64,000 nt of DNA, taken from the IMG/VR virus record IMGVR_UViG_3300046009_005595, positions 62,001 to 126,000 of that record; one strand, 5' to 3'. Of this stretch, positions 9,833 through 18,568 are shown piece by piece. A program made the translations under genes and the position numbers. This DNA comes from a virus. Each line of letters starts with the position of its first letter. The first letter of the stretch is position 1. The notes under the pieces are model-generated. The model saw nothing but the letters and a program-made list of their open reading frames with translations. It was not told where the DNA came from and did not search any database.

Positions 9833-11523
9833 TGATAGTAGAATCATCCTACAGATCTAATCCCTTATTAAAGCGTGAAGGGGTTAATATAGAATTCACA
9901 GAAGATCAAGTACAAGAATATATAAAATGCGCTAATGATCCTATCTATTTTATTAAAAATTATGTAAAAGTAGTTCATGTTGATTATGGCGTTGTTCCAT
10001 TCAATATGTATGATTATCAAGAGGAGATGGTTACTAATTTCCATGAAAATAGATTCAATATTGTTAAATGTCCAAGACAGGTTGGAAAAACAGTAACTTC
10101 TGTTTCTTATATTCTTTGGTTATCTTTATTCAATTCTGATCAAAATATTGCTATTCTTGCAAATAAAGGAGATCTTGCTAGAGAGATTCTTGATAGATAT
10201 CAACTTGCATATGAAAACCTTCCATTATGGCTACAGCAAGGTGTTAAGGTTTGGAATAAGGGTAACATTGAATTAGAAAATGGTTCTAAAGTATTAGCAT
10301 CTGCAACATCTTCAAATGCTATTCGTGGTGGATCTTTTACCCTAGTATTCTTAGATGAGTTTGCTTTCGTTCCACCAAATATCGCAGAAAAATTCTTCAC
10401 TTCTGTTTATCCAGTAATTTCTTCTGGTAAAACTACAAAAATGATTATTGTATCCACACCAAACGGAATGAATTTATTCTATAAGATGTGGACAGATGCT
10501 CTTGGAAAAAGAAATGATTATAAAACATTCAGTATCCATTGGTCAATGGTTCCTGGAAGAGATGAAAAGTTTAAAGAAGATACAATAAAAAATACAAGTC
10601 TTAGACAATGGCAGCAGGAATTTGAAACAGAATTCTTGGGGTCTACTAACACACTGATTTCAGGAGAGAAATTAGCAACTATATCTTATAAAGATGAAAT
10701 TAATGACTTCTCTGGAATGAAGATATATGAAGAACCTATAAAAGAATTTTTCGATGAAGAAGGAAATCAAGTAACTAGAACTCATATGTATGCAATGACT
10801 GTCGATGTTTCTGAAGGTAGAAACTTAGACTATTCAGCATTTTCAGTATTCGATGTTTCGACAATGCCGTATAAACAAGTGGCTAGATTCAGAGATAATA
10901 CAATATCTCCATTATTATATCCTAATATACTACAAATGTGTGCTGTATACTATAATAATGCATATGTTTTGATTGAAATAAATAATAATCCGCAAGTTGC
11001 TGAAATATTACAAAATGATCTTGAATATGAAAATGTTATGAGAGTTGTTTCTGGAAATAAAAAAGCTCAAACATTATCATCTGGATTTGGAAATGGTATG
11101 GCGTTAGGATTAAAAATGTCTCCATTAGTAAAAAGAATGGGGTGTTCTACTTTAAAAACTCTAATTGAAATGGATAAGTTAATCATAAATGATTTTGAAA
11201 CTTATTCAGAATTAACTACTTTTGTTTCAAATTCTAATTCATATGAAGCAGAAGAAGGATGTAATGACGATTTAGCTATGACTTTAGTTATTTTTGGATG
11301 GTTATCTACTCAAAAATATTTTAAAGAGATTGTAGATCATGATATTAGAAAACAATTACAATTAGAAAAATTTAACATATCTGACGATGATGATATTCTT
11401 CCTATCATTGATAAATGGAGTGGATTAGAAGTTCCATTTTTTGTTTCAGAAGATACTGTATGGATAGAAACTAAAGATAAAGATCCTTATGAAAAATTAT
11501 TTAAAGAACTTTTAGATTTTTAA
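9832..11523 (+). CDS. 17: Large terminase subunit gp17 (ATPase and nuclease)
   Basis: The protein has 563 residues, about the family length. It drives ATP-powered DNA packaging into the prohead and cuts the concatemer. The ATPase domain has Walker A CPRQVGKT (80-87), Walker B LVFLDEFA (171-178) and the coupling motif VSTPNG (about 208-213). The C-terminal nuclease of RNase H fold has candidate metal ligands Asp325 (TVDVSEGR), Asp333, Glu382 and the acidic pair in CNDDLAM. There is no intein or intron in this copy. Confidence 0.95.
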   Translation: MIVESSYRSNPLLKREGVNIEFTEDQVQEYIKCANDPIYFIKNYVKVVHVDYGVVPFNMYDYQEEMVTNFHENRFNIVKCPRQVGKTVTSVSYILWLSLFNSDQNIAILANKGDLAREILDRYQLAYENLPLWLQQGVKVWNKGNIELENGSKVLASATSSNAIRGGSFTLVFLDEFAFVPPNIAEKFFTSVYPVISSGKTTKMIIVSTPNGMNLFYKMWTDALGKRNDYKTFSIHWSMVPGRDEKFKEDTIKNTSLRQWQQEFETEFLGSTNTLISGEKLATISYKDEINDFSGMKIYEEPIKEFFDEEGNQVTRTHMYAMTVDVSEGRNLDYSAFSVFDVSTMPYKQVARFRDNTISPLLYPNILQMCAVYYNNAYVLIEINNNPQVAEILQNDLEYENVMRVVSGNKKAQTLSSGFGNGMALGLKMSPLVKRMGCSTLKTLIEMDKLIINDFETYSELTTFVSNSNSYEAEEGCNDDLAMTLVIFGWLSTQKYFKEIVDHDIRKQLQLEKFNISDDDDILPIIDKWSGLEVPFFVSEDTVWIETKDKDPYEKLFKELLDF

Positions 11524-11548
11524 ATATAGTTGTAAAAAAGTTATTTTT

Positions 11549-11556
11549 AATAAATA
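11549..11556 (+). promoter_or_regulatory. Possible late promoter box before gene 18
   Basis: AATAAATA differs by one base from the T4 late box TATAAATA. It lies 36 bases before the gp18 start, in a 69-base gap. One-mismatch boxes are common in A+T-rich DNA, so this is weak. Confidence 0.35.
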
Positions 11557-11592
11557 AGAGTATAAGAATTTTTTAATCAAGGAGATTATTTT

Positions 11593-13602
11593 ATGGCATT
11601 ATCATCACAAAATTCACCAGGAATAAATGTAAGAGAAATCGATTTAACAAATTACGTTTCAGTTGTTAGCGTTTCTACAGGTGGTTTTGTTGGACAATTC
11701 AATTGGGGTCCAGCAGATTTTCCTGTTATGGTTGCAACTAAAGAAAATTTAAAAACAAGATTTTTACCACCAACAGATTCATCATTAAATGCATTTGTTG
11801 GTACTTGTTATATGTCTTGTTTGAACTTTTTATCATATGCTGGGGGAAGTCTTTGGGTAGTAAGAGGAATAGATATAGCATCAGCATTGAACTCATCTTC
11901 AGCTAATGTTTATTATACTAACGCAGGACAACTTACTCCTAGTCAAAATTTAGAAGCAAATACATTAGAACCAAAAGTTTATTTAGTGGTTGATGCAAAT
12001 GTAGCATCTAACTTAACAATTGGTTGGTATTTAACTGGAAATAACGTTAATACATTACAAATTACAGATGCTAACACAGAAAGTGGTCTTTTAACTCTGT
12101 CTGGAGAGATAACAGCAAATGTATCAACAACCGATAGATTAGAAATTGAAATTTTAAATTCAGCTAATACTACTTTAATTAAAAATGAAATTGATTATGA
12201 AACTGACTATTTACACAAAAATAATAATAATGAATTTGGGCCTTTCGTAGCTAGATATGCTGGTGTTTCTGGAGATTCTTTAACAGTTTCTGTTTGTACT
12301 TCTTCTAATAATTTTTCAACTTGGAATTATAAAAATTATTTCAAAAGTCCTCCAAAAACTTCTGAATCTGCATCACTTAAGGGATCTGCAAATGACGAAA
12401 TGCATATAGTAGTAGTAGACACTAATGGTATTTTCTCAGGACAAAAAGGACAAGTATTAGAAAAATTTGAACTGGTATCAAAAGCATTTGATGCTATTGA
12501 TGCATCTGGAAGAATCAGTTACTATAAACAAGCTGTATTTGAAAGATCTAATTATATATATGCAATGGACCCAGTTGATTATGCTAATACTTCAGATACT
12601 TGGGATAGATCAGTTAGAGAAGGTATAGAATTTGATCAAACCCCTAATATGTACTTTAAATTAGATAATGGATCTAACGGAAATGATTTAGACTCTTCTG
12701 ATCTAATTAGAGGTTGGGATGAATTTAAAAATAAAGATGCATTTGAAGTTAATTTATGTATAACTGGAGCTTCTTCAATAGATGTTAGTCAATACTTAAT
12801 TGATAATATTATTGAAGGTCAGAATTATCCTATAACTGGAAGAAAAGATGCAATGGTCTTTATTTCCCCAAGATATGAAGATGTTGTTTCAGCCAAAGGA
12901 TCTGAATTAACTAATATTTTAGGAGTAGGTGGATTTTTAGATACATTAGATAGACAAAGTTCTTATGCTGTTGTTGATAGTGGGTGGAAATATCAATTAG
13001 ACCCATACAACAACATATATCGTTGGGTTCCTTTAAATGCTGACATTGCAGGACTTTGTGCTCAAACAGACTTAACTCATGACACTTGGGTTTCTCCTGC
13101 AGGAATGAAAAAAGGACTTATTAAAAATATTCTTAAATTAGCATGGAATCCATTAAGAAATGAAAGAGATTCGTTATACATGAACGGAGTTAATCCGGTT
13201 GTATCTTTTACAGGAACAGGTCCAATGTTATTCGGTGATAAAACTCTATTAAGTACTCCATCTGCATTTGACAGAATAAATGTTCGTAGATTGTTTATTA
13301 CTCTTGAAAAGAGTATTTCTATGGCTGCATTAAATTCTCTATTTGAAATGAATGATCAATTTACAAGATCACAATTTGTTGCTATGGTTGAACCTTATTT
13401 AAGAGCAGTTAAAGCTAAAAATGGAATATATGATTATTTGGTTGTTTGTGATTCAACAAATAATACTCCACAAGTTATAGATTCTAATGGGTTTGTTGGT
13501 GACATTTATATTAAACCTACAAAGAGCATTAATTTTATTCAGTTGAACTTTGTTGCTGTTAAGAGTGGTGTTGAATTTAGCACCGTTGTAGGTAAATTCT
13601 AA
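11593..13602 (+). CDS. 18: Tail sheath protein gp18
   Basis: The 669-aa protein matches the T4 gp18 size (659 aa). The N-terminus NSPGINVREIDLTNYV and the C-terminal part (AWNPLRNERDSLYMNGVNPV, then FEMNDQFTRSQFVAMVEPYL) carry the conserved sheath core. The variable middle region (about 80-260) probably forms the outer domains. The sheath polymer contracts and drives the tube through the host envelope. A GGAG ribosome site lies upstream, and a hairpin lies between this gene and the tube gene. Confidence 0.93.
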   Translation: MALSSQNSPGINVREIDLTNYVSVVSVSTGGFVGQFNWGPADFPVMVATKENLKTRFLPPTDSSLNAFVGTCYMSCLNFLSYAGGSLWVVRGIDIASALNSSSANVYYTNAGQLTPSQNLEANTLEPKVYLVVDANVASNLTIGWYLTGNNVNTLQITDANTESGLLTLSGEITANVSTTDRLEIEILNSANTTLIKNEIDYETDYLHKNNNNEFGPFVARYAGVSGDSLTVSVCTSSNNFSTWNYKNYFKSPPKTSESASLKGSANDEMHIVVVDTNGIFSGQKGQVLEKFELVSKAFDAIDASGRISYYKQAVFERSNYIYAMDPVDYANTSDTWDRSVREGIEFDQTPNMYFKLDNGSNGNDLDSSDLIRGWDEFKNKDAFEVNLCITGASSIDVSQYLIDNIIEGQNYPITGRKDAMVFISPRYEDVVSAKGSELTNILGVGGFLDTLDRQSSYAVVDSGWKYQLDPYNNIYRWVPLNADIAGLCAQTDLTHDTWVSPAGMKKGLIKNILKLAWNPLRNERDSLYMNGVNPVVSFTGTGPMLFGDKTLLSTPSAFDRINVRRLFITLEKSISMAALNSLFEMNDQFTRSQFVAMVEPYLRAVKAKNGIYDYLVVCDSTNNTPQVIDSNGFVGDIYIKPTKSINFIQLNFVAVKSGVEFSTVVGKF

Positions 13603-13615
13603 AATAAACCTAAAT

Positions 13616-13641
13616 GAATGGGCTAGAGTTCTAGCCCATTC
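13616..13641. other. Strong hairpin between sheath and tube genes
   Basis: An 11-bp perfect stem (GAATGGGCTAG with its complement) closes a 4-base AGTT loop. No T-run follows on the + strand, so it is not a standard intrinsic terminator. It may stabilise the 3' end of the sheath mRNA or set the ratio of gp18 to gp19. Confidence 0.7.
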
Positions 13642-13643
13642 AA

Positions 13644-13660
13644 AATAAATAACATAAATA
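13644..13660 (+). promoter_or_regulatory. Paired late-promoter-like boxes before gene 19
   Basis: AATAAATA (13644-13651) and CATAAATA (13653-13660) each differ by one base from TATAAATA. They lie 35-50 bases before the tube gene and just after the hairpin. A separate late start for the abundant tube protein is plausible. Confidence 0.45.
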
Positions 13661-13694
13661 TTAATACCAATACCTTATACGGAGAATAAGAAAA

Positions 13695-14228
13695 ATGGCA
13701 TTCTCAATTACAAATTTTATAACAAATATGCCTGTAGATGGGGCAAGACCTAATCTATTTGAAATTATATTTCCTGCAATAAATGGTTCAGGAAAATTTA
13801 CATATAGAGCAAAAGCAACATCAATTCCAGGTTCAAGTATTGGAGTAGCTCCAGTATTTTACTTTGGAAGACAGATTAAATTTGCTGGCGATAGATCATT
13901 TGATCCTTGGACTGTATCTATACTTTCTGATGAAGATGACTATACATCTGGTCCTAGATCTGCTTTAGAAACTTGGATGGCTAGTTTAAAAACACATGAA
14001 TCAAATTTAAGAACTACTGGTTATGTGCAACCAGATATTTACATGAAAGATGCTGAAGTCATTCATTATGGAAAAGCAGGAACTGTAATAGCTACATATA
14101 AAATGATACAAGCATTTCCTATTGATATTTCTCCAGTTACTTTAGATTGGGGAAATAATGACACTATTGAAGAATTTAGTGCTACATTTGCATATCAATA
14201 TTGGACAAATGACGTAGTTAATAATTAA
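13695..14228 (+). CDS. 19: Tail tube protein gp19
   Basis: The 177-aa protein is close to T4 gp19 (163 aa). It begins MAFSITNFITNMPVDGARPN and contains YRAKATSIPGSSIG and a beta-rich body. The C-terminus FSATFAYQYW is typical of tube proteins. Stacked hexamers form the inner tail tube through which DNA passes. The order sheath-tube-portal is as in T4. Confidence 0.92.
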   Translation: MAFSITNFITNMPVDGARPNLFEIIFPAINGSGKFTYRAKATSIPGSSIGVAPVFYFGRQIKFAGDRSFDPWTVSILSDEDDYTSGPRSALETWMASLKTHESNLRTTGYVQPDIYMKDAEVIHYGKAGTVIATYKMIQAFPIDISPVTLDWGNNDTIEEFSATFAYQYWTNDVVNN

Positions 14229-14259
14229 ATAAAAATATATAGTATGATTGGAGACAATA

Positions 14260-15915
14260 ATGGCAGATAAAAGCAGATTTAGTTTATTTGGCTTCAAAAT
14301 TGGAAAAAAGGAAGAAGATAAAGTACAAGTAGAGCAATCGTTTGCTCCACCAACAAACGATGATGGTTCTCTTACTATATCTTCTTCTGCATTTTTCGGA
14401 ACAGCCATCGATGTTGATGGCTCTGCTAAAAATGAAGTTGAATTAATAATTAGATATCGTGAGATGAGCCTTCAACCTGAAGTTGATAGTGCTATTGAAG
14501 ATGTTGTTAATGAAGCAATAGTTCAAGACGATGATGGTTTAATTACAAAAATAGTTTTGGACGATTTAAAACAATCTGATAAAATTAAAAAAGCCATAGA
14601 GGATGAATTCCATAATATCTTGAGACTTTTAAATTATAATAACATGGCTTCTGATATATTTAGAAGATTTTATGTTGATGGGAGATTGAATTATCATATT
14701 CTTATAGATATTAATAATCCTCAAAAAGGAATTCAAGAATTAAGATATATTGATCCTAGAAAGATCAAAAAAGTAAGAGAAATAAAGAAAAAGAAAGATG
14801 AGGTAACTGGAGTAGAAGTTATAGTAGGTGTTAATGAGTTTTTCTTATATAATGATAAATTATCTGAAAAAACATCATCTTCTACATATGGTCCTATAGG
14901 AATTAAAATAGCTCCAGATTCTATTATTAGTATAAATTCAGGATTGATGGATACTAGAAGATCTATGGTTCTTAGTTATGTTCATAAAGCTATTAAGCCT
15001 TTGAACCAATTAAGAATGATGGAAGATGCTTCTGTAATTTATAAAATATCTAGAGCACCACAAAGAAGAATTTTTTATGTTGATGTAGGGAATCTTCCTA
15101 AGATAAAGGCTGAACAGTATATTCGTGACATTATGACCAAATATAAAAATAAATTGGTTTATGATGCAAGTACTGGTGAAGTTAGAGATGATAGAAAGCA
15201 TTTATCTATGCTTGAAGATTTTTGGATGCCTAGAAGAGAAGGTGGAAAAGGAACAGAAATACAAACATTAGAATCTTCAGATTCTTTTAATGATATGTCT
15301 ATGGTTGAATATTTTGAAAAGAAGTTATACAAAGCATTGAATGTCCCTGTTACTAGATTAGATCCACAACAAGCATTTAGTATTGGAAGAACTTCTGAAA
15401 TAACAAGAGATGAATTAAAATTTGCTAAATTTATAGATAAATTAAGAAATAAATTTTCTGAACTATTTGATCAGGCATTAAGAGTTCAATTAGTATTAAA
15501 AGGAATTTGTACTGAAGAAGAATGGAATGAATTTAAAGAACATGTATTTTTTGATTTTATAAAGGATAATAACTTTGCAGAATTAAAAGAAGCAGAAATA
15601 ATGCAAGAAAGAATGGGGTTATTGCAAATTATTGATCCTTATGTAGGTAAATATTATTCTAAGAATTGGGTTCAAAGACATATTCTAAGACTTAATGATG
15701 AAGATATTGAAAAGATGGAACAAGAAATCTCTGAAGAATTAGAAATAGAAATGCAAAAACAACAATTAGCTATGGGCGAACAAGGAGATCAGATAGATCA
15801 GGAACAACAACAACAACAACAAAATGAACCTGAAACTGGCGATGGTTCTGGAATATCTGGAGCAGAACCTAAACAAGCCTTAGTAAATCCATATAATCCA
15901 TACCAACAAAGATAA
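14260..15915 (+). CDS. 20: Portal vertex protein gp20
   Basis: The protein has 551 residues (T4: 524). The ATG at 14260 is preferred over a TTG 12 bases upstream because TTGGAGA lies at ribosome-site distance. Conserved portal segments include LIIRYREMSLQPEVDSAIED, LRYIDPRKIKKVREI, MLEDFWMPRREGGKG and VTRLDPQQAFSIGR. The C-terminus is acidic and Gln-rich. A dodecamer starts head assembly, holds the packaging motor and later joins the neck. Confidence 0.95.
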   Translation: MADKSRFSLFGFKIGKKEEDKVQVEQSFAPPTNDDGSLTISSSAFFGTAIDVDGSAKNEVELIIRYREMSLQPEVDSAIEDVVNEAIVQDDDGLITKIVLDDLKQSDKIKKAIEDEFHNILRLLNYNNMASDIFRRFYVDGRLNYHILIDINNPQKGIQELRYIDPRKIKKVREIKKKKDEVTGVEVIVGVNEFFLYNDKLSEKTSSSTYGPIGIKIAPDSIISINSGLMDTRRSMVLSYVHKAIKPLNQLRMMEDASVIYKISRAPQRRIFYVDVGNLPKIKAEQYIRDIMTKYKNKLVYDASTGEVRDDRKHLSMLEDFWMPRREGGKGTEIQTLESSDSFNDMSMVEYFEKKLYKALNVPVTRLDPQQAFSIGRTSEITRDELKFAKFIDKLRNKFSELFDQALRVQLVLKGICTEEEWNEFKEHVFFDFIKDNNFAELKEAEIMQERMGLLQIIDPYVGKYYSKNWVQRHILRLNDEDIEKMEQEISEELEIEMQKQQLAMGEQGDQIDQEQQQQQQNEPETGDGSGISGAEPKQALVNPYNPYQQR

Positions 15916-15929
15916 TTTAAGAGGAACTC

Positions 15930-16661
15930 ATGAAAGAAAAGTTAACATCAGCAATTAATTTTGCTTTACAAAATAAAATTTCAGAAATGTCTTGTGATAT
16001 TTCTGATGTTATGAAAAATAAAATTAAAGATAAAATAGCCGAAAAGAAGAAAAAAGTTGCTGAAGACTTCATGGGAGAATCTGAAGCACATGAAGTAAAA
16101 CTTGTTGAATCTAGATATAATAGAGATGTAGATTTTGATGATGAAGGTTGGGGTGTAGAAAATCCAAGATTGCGTAAACCTAAGTATGGACAAAATAACC
16201 CATATGAAGCTCCACCAATGCCAAAAATATATCATAATGTACCTTTTAAACAAAAAGAAGAAGCCAAAGCTGAAGGTATGAAATTTGATGGGACTAAAAA
16301 GAAATGGTATCACACAAATCCAGAATCTTCAAAGAATTCTAAATTTTCAAAATTAGAAGAATCTTTATCCGAAATGAAAATGACTTCTTCAGAAAAATCA
16401 AAAGAAAAGAAGTTAAAACTTAAATACGATTCTTCTGATATGAAACAGAAGATGATTGACCAATATGGTCCTGAAAAAGGAAAATCTATCTATTTTGCTA
16501 CTATAAGAAAGAAAGCAATGAAAGAAGATGAAGAGATTAATGAGGCTCTTTCTATAATGACATTAAAAAAGCATTATTATCAACTACCATCTGGAGAATT
16601 TAAAAAACAATATGGTCATCCAAAACATGTTATTGCTCGTATATTTGGTTGGAGTCAATAA
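15930..16661 (+). CDS. Prohead-core-like protein with DUF5710-like segment
   Basis: The protein has 243 residues and is highly charged. The N-terminus (LTSAINFALQNKISEM) recalls gp67, which follows the portal gene in T4. Residues about 96-130 (VPFKQKEEAKAEGMKFDG, then KKWYH) look like the small DUF5710 domain known from plasmid and phage proteins. Near residues 170-195 is QYGPEKGKSIYFATIRKKA, a motif that recurs in phage proteins. A role in the prohead core or as an internal head protein is inferred from place and composition. The stop overlaps the next start (TAATG). Confidence 0.55.
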   Translation: MKEKLTSAINFALQNKISEMSCDISDVMKNKIKDKIAEKKKKVAEDFMGESEAHEVKLVESRYNRDVDFDDEGWGVENPRLRKPKYGQNNPYEAPPMPKIYHNVPFKQKEEAKAEGMKFDGTKKKWYHTNPESSKNSKFSKLEESLSEMKMTSSEKSKEKKLKLKYDSSDMKQKMIDQYGPEKGKSIYFATIRKKAMKEDEEINEALSIMTLKKHYYQLPSGEFKKQYGHPKHVIARIFGWSQ

Positions 16662-17038
16662 TGAAATCTAGAGTGAGAGATTTTCCAGGTACTTTAATTC
16701 TTCAAAGAAAATCCATTTCGCAATTTTCAAATGGACCTAAAGTTGCTTTATATTATGCAGATAAACTTAAAAAATATTTCACAGTAACATTGGATGATAA
16801 ACAACAACTACAATCAGAAGATTTTCTAAGTATGTTGGAGAATTTTGATGAAGATGTTACTGAAATATCATTTAACGATGATACTAAATTAAATATCAAT
16901 AAAGAATGTTCTAATTTAGTATTAGAATATTTAAATAACATAAATATTGAAGAAAAAGAAATACTAGAACAGTATATTTTAGAAAGTTCAGATAATTTTC
17001 TTGAAGTTTTAGAGATTGCTGTTAATAATAAGGAATAA
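16661..17038 (+). CDS. Conserved hypothetical protein, prohead region
   Basis: The 125-aa product starts MKSRVRDFPGTLILQRK at an ATG that shares one base with the previous stop. An N-terminal basic part is followed by an acidic helical part. Its place between portal and protease corresponds to gp68 of T4 (a prohead core protein), but I see no motif that proves this. It is the second of four short coupled genes. Confidence 0.5.
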   Translation: MKSRVRDFPGTLILQRKSISQFSNGPKVALYYADKLKKYFTVTLDDKQQLQSEDFLSMLENFDEDVTEISFNDDTKLNINKECSNLVLEYLNNINIEEKEILEQYILESSDNFLEVLEIAVNNKE

Positions 17039-17040
17039 AT

Positions 17041-17550
17041 ATGTCAACATATACATATCAAATAATAAAAGATTCTACAAAACAAACTGTTATTAAATTA
17101 ACAGGTGAATTTACAAATACCACTAATGAATCAAATGTTGCAAGAATTGCGGCTAATACTTTATATAGACCGTTAGATGCAAATAATAATTTATTAATTT
17201 CTGGAAATACAGCTAAACCTTATTATGGATTATCTGTATATAGAGTATGGTATGATGTTAGCATTCCTAATGGACATTTAACTTTAAGTTGGAGTGGTGA
17301 TAATACATATCCAATTATAACTATGAGTGGTCGAGGAGAATATAATTCAGCAGGTAATTGGCTTGCTATTAGCAATCCTATTTCTGGAGCTAATGTAAAT
17401 GGAAATATAGGGATAACTTCTTATAATGCAGCAGCTAATGCATCATATTCTATTATAATTGAACTCCATAAAGATAATAATTACTATGATTCTGGACAAT
17501 TAATTGAACCATCTGCATTCAACTATGGGAGATATGGAGTTACTCCATAA
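17041..17550 (+). CDS. Hypothetical virion-type protein
   Basis: The 169-aa product is rich in Asn, Ser, Thr and aromatic residues and predicted mostly beta (YTYQIIKDSTKQTVIKLTG). It has no signal peptide or membrane segment. The composition resembles small decoration or structural proteins of marine T4-like phages. It lies between prohead-core-like genes and its stop overlaps the next start (TAATG), so it is probably made late with the head proteins. No function is assigned. Confidence 0.5.
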   Translation: MSTYTYQIIKDSTKQTVIKLTGEFTNTTNESNVARIAANTLYRPLDANNNLLISGNTAKPYYGLSVYRVWYDVSIPNGHLTLSWSGDNTYPIITMSGRGEYNSAGNWLAISNPISGANVNGNIGITSYNAAANASYSIIIELHKDNNYYDSGQLIEPSAFNYGRYGVTP

Positions 17551-17822
17551 TGGAAGATTGGGAATCAAAAGATCAACAGAATTTTATTATTAAACATTTG
17601 GCTATACAACCACAAGAAAAGCCAAATAAAAAGAAAAAATTAAAGGAATTTTATATGAATGATAATTTAAAAAACGCTATTGGGTATGCATCTGATAATA
17701 AGGTTAATGAAATGGGAGCAGAGATCGCAAAAACTCTGCACCAAAAAATTACTGCAGAACTTCAAGCATTAAAAGTAGATATTGCTAAAAACACTTATAA
17801 TTTTGAACTTCCAGAAGAATAA
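17550..17822 (+). CDS. Small prohead-core-like protein (gp67-like)
   Basis: The 90-aa product has a Lys-rich N-terminal third and then a helical part, LKNAIGYASDNKVNEMGAEI. This repeats the pattern at the N-terminus of the gene at 15930 (LxxAIxxAxxNKxxEM), so the two are probably related. An in-frame ATG at 17655 with AAAGGAA upstream could give a 55-aa form that starts directly at this helix. Position just before the protease gene suggests a prohead core component. Confidence 0.5.
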   Translation: MEDWESKDQQNFIIKHLAIQPQEKPNKKKKLKEFYMNDNLKNAIGYASDNKVNEMGAEIAKTLHQKITAELQALKVDIAKNTYNFELPEE

Positions 17823-17854
17823 AAAGATTTTTATAAAAACTAAGGTAAAGTAAA

Positions 17855-18505
17855 ATGAAACTGTTAAGAGAAGATATAGAGGATTTTGAAATCCTAACAG
17901 AAGCTACTAAAACAGGACAACAATGTTATTATATTTGTGGTCCGTTTATGCAAGCTGAAACTGCAAATCGAAATGGAAGATTATATCCAATGCCTGTTAT
18001 GGAAAAAGCAGTCAAAAAGTATATAGAAGAATTAGTGAATAGAAATAGAGCAGTTGGAACTTTAGGGCATGAAGATTCCCCTAAAATTTCAGAAAATAAA
18101 ATTTCCCATTTAATTACAGAATTAAAATTTAATGGAAATGACGTTTTGGGCAAAGCTAAAGTACTAGATACCGCATCTGGAAAAGAGCTTCAAGCGTTAA
18201 TATCAGGAGGAGTTTCTTTTGGATGTTCTTCAAGAGCATTAGGATCTCTCAAGGAAGGAGAAAATGGTATTAAAATAGTTCAAGACGATTTTGTGATTTC
18301 CTGTGTGGATGCAGTATTATCTCCTAGCGGAATATCATGTTATGTTGAAGGTATATATGAAGATGTTGATTGGGTTTTTGTTGATGGTCAGGGATGGGTT
18401 CAACAATATAGAGAACAAGCAAGAGATATCATTAAGAAAACTTCACAAAAAGATATTGAGAAAGTGGCTCTGACCATTTTCGAAAATTATATCAAAAGAC
18501 TATAA
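17855..18505 (+). CDS. 21: Prohead core protease gp21
   Basis: The 216-aa protein matches T4 gp21 (212 aa). It cleaves scaffold, capsid and internal proteins during head maturation. The likely catalytic His is in GTLGHEDSPK (about residue 70) and the likely nucleophile Ser in GGVSFGCSSRA (about residues 116-125), the His/Ser pattern of this herpesvirus-like serine protease fold. Possible targets in this window are gp23 and two proteins with an (I/L)xE motif near the N-terminus (22385-24331 and 62301-63173). Confidence 0.9.
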   Translation: MKLLREDIEDFEILTEATKTGQQCYYICGPFMQAETANRNGRLYPMPVMEKAVKKYIEELVNRNRAVGTLGHEDSPKISENKISHLITELKFNGNDVLGKAKVLDTASGKELQALISGGVSFGCSSRALGSLKEGENGIKIVQDDFVISCVDAVLSPSGISCYVEGIYEDVDWVFVDGQGWVQQYREQARDIIKKTSQKDIEKVALTIFENYIKRL

Positions 18506-18529
18506 AAATACATTTAAAAATTTGTTTTT

Positions 18530-18537
18530 TATAAATA
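18530..18537 (+). promoter_or_regulatory. Late promoter box before gene 22
   Basis: An exact TATAAATA, the T4 late consensus read by the gp55 sigma factor, lies 31 bases before the gp22 start in the 63-base gap after gene 21. It would drive scaffold and major capsid genes. Confidence 0.75.
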
Positions 18538-18568
18538 ACTATATAAAAATATTAATTAGGAGAAAATA

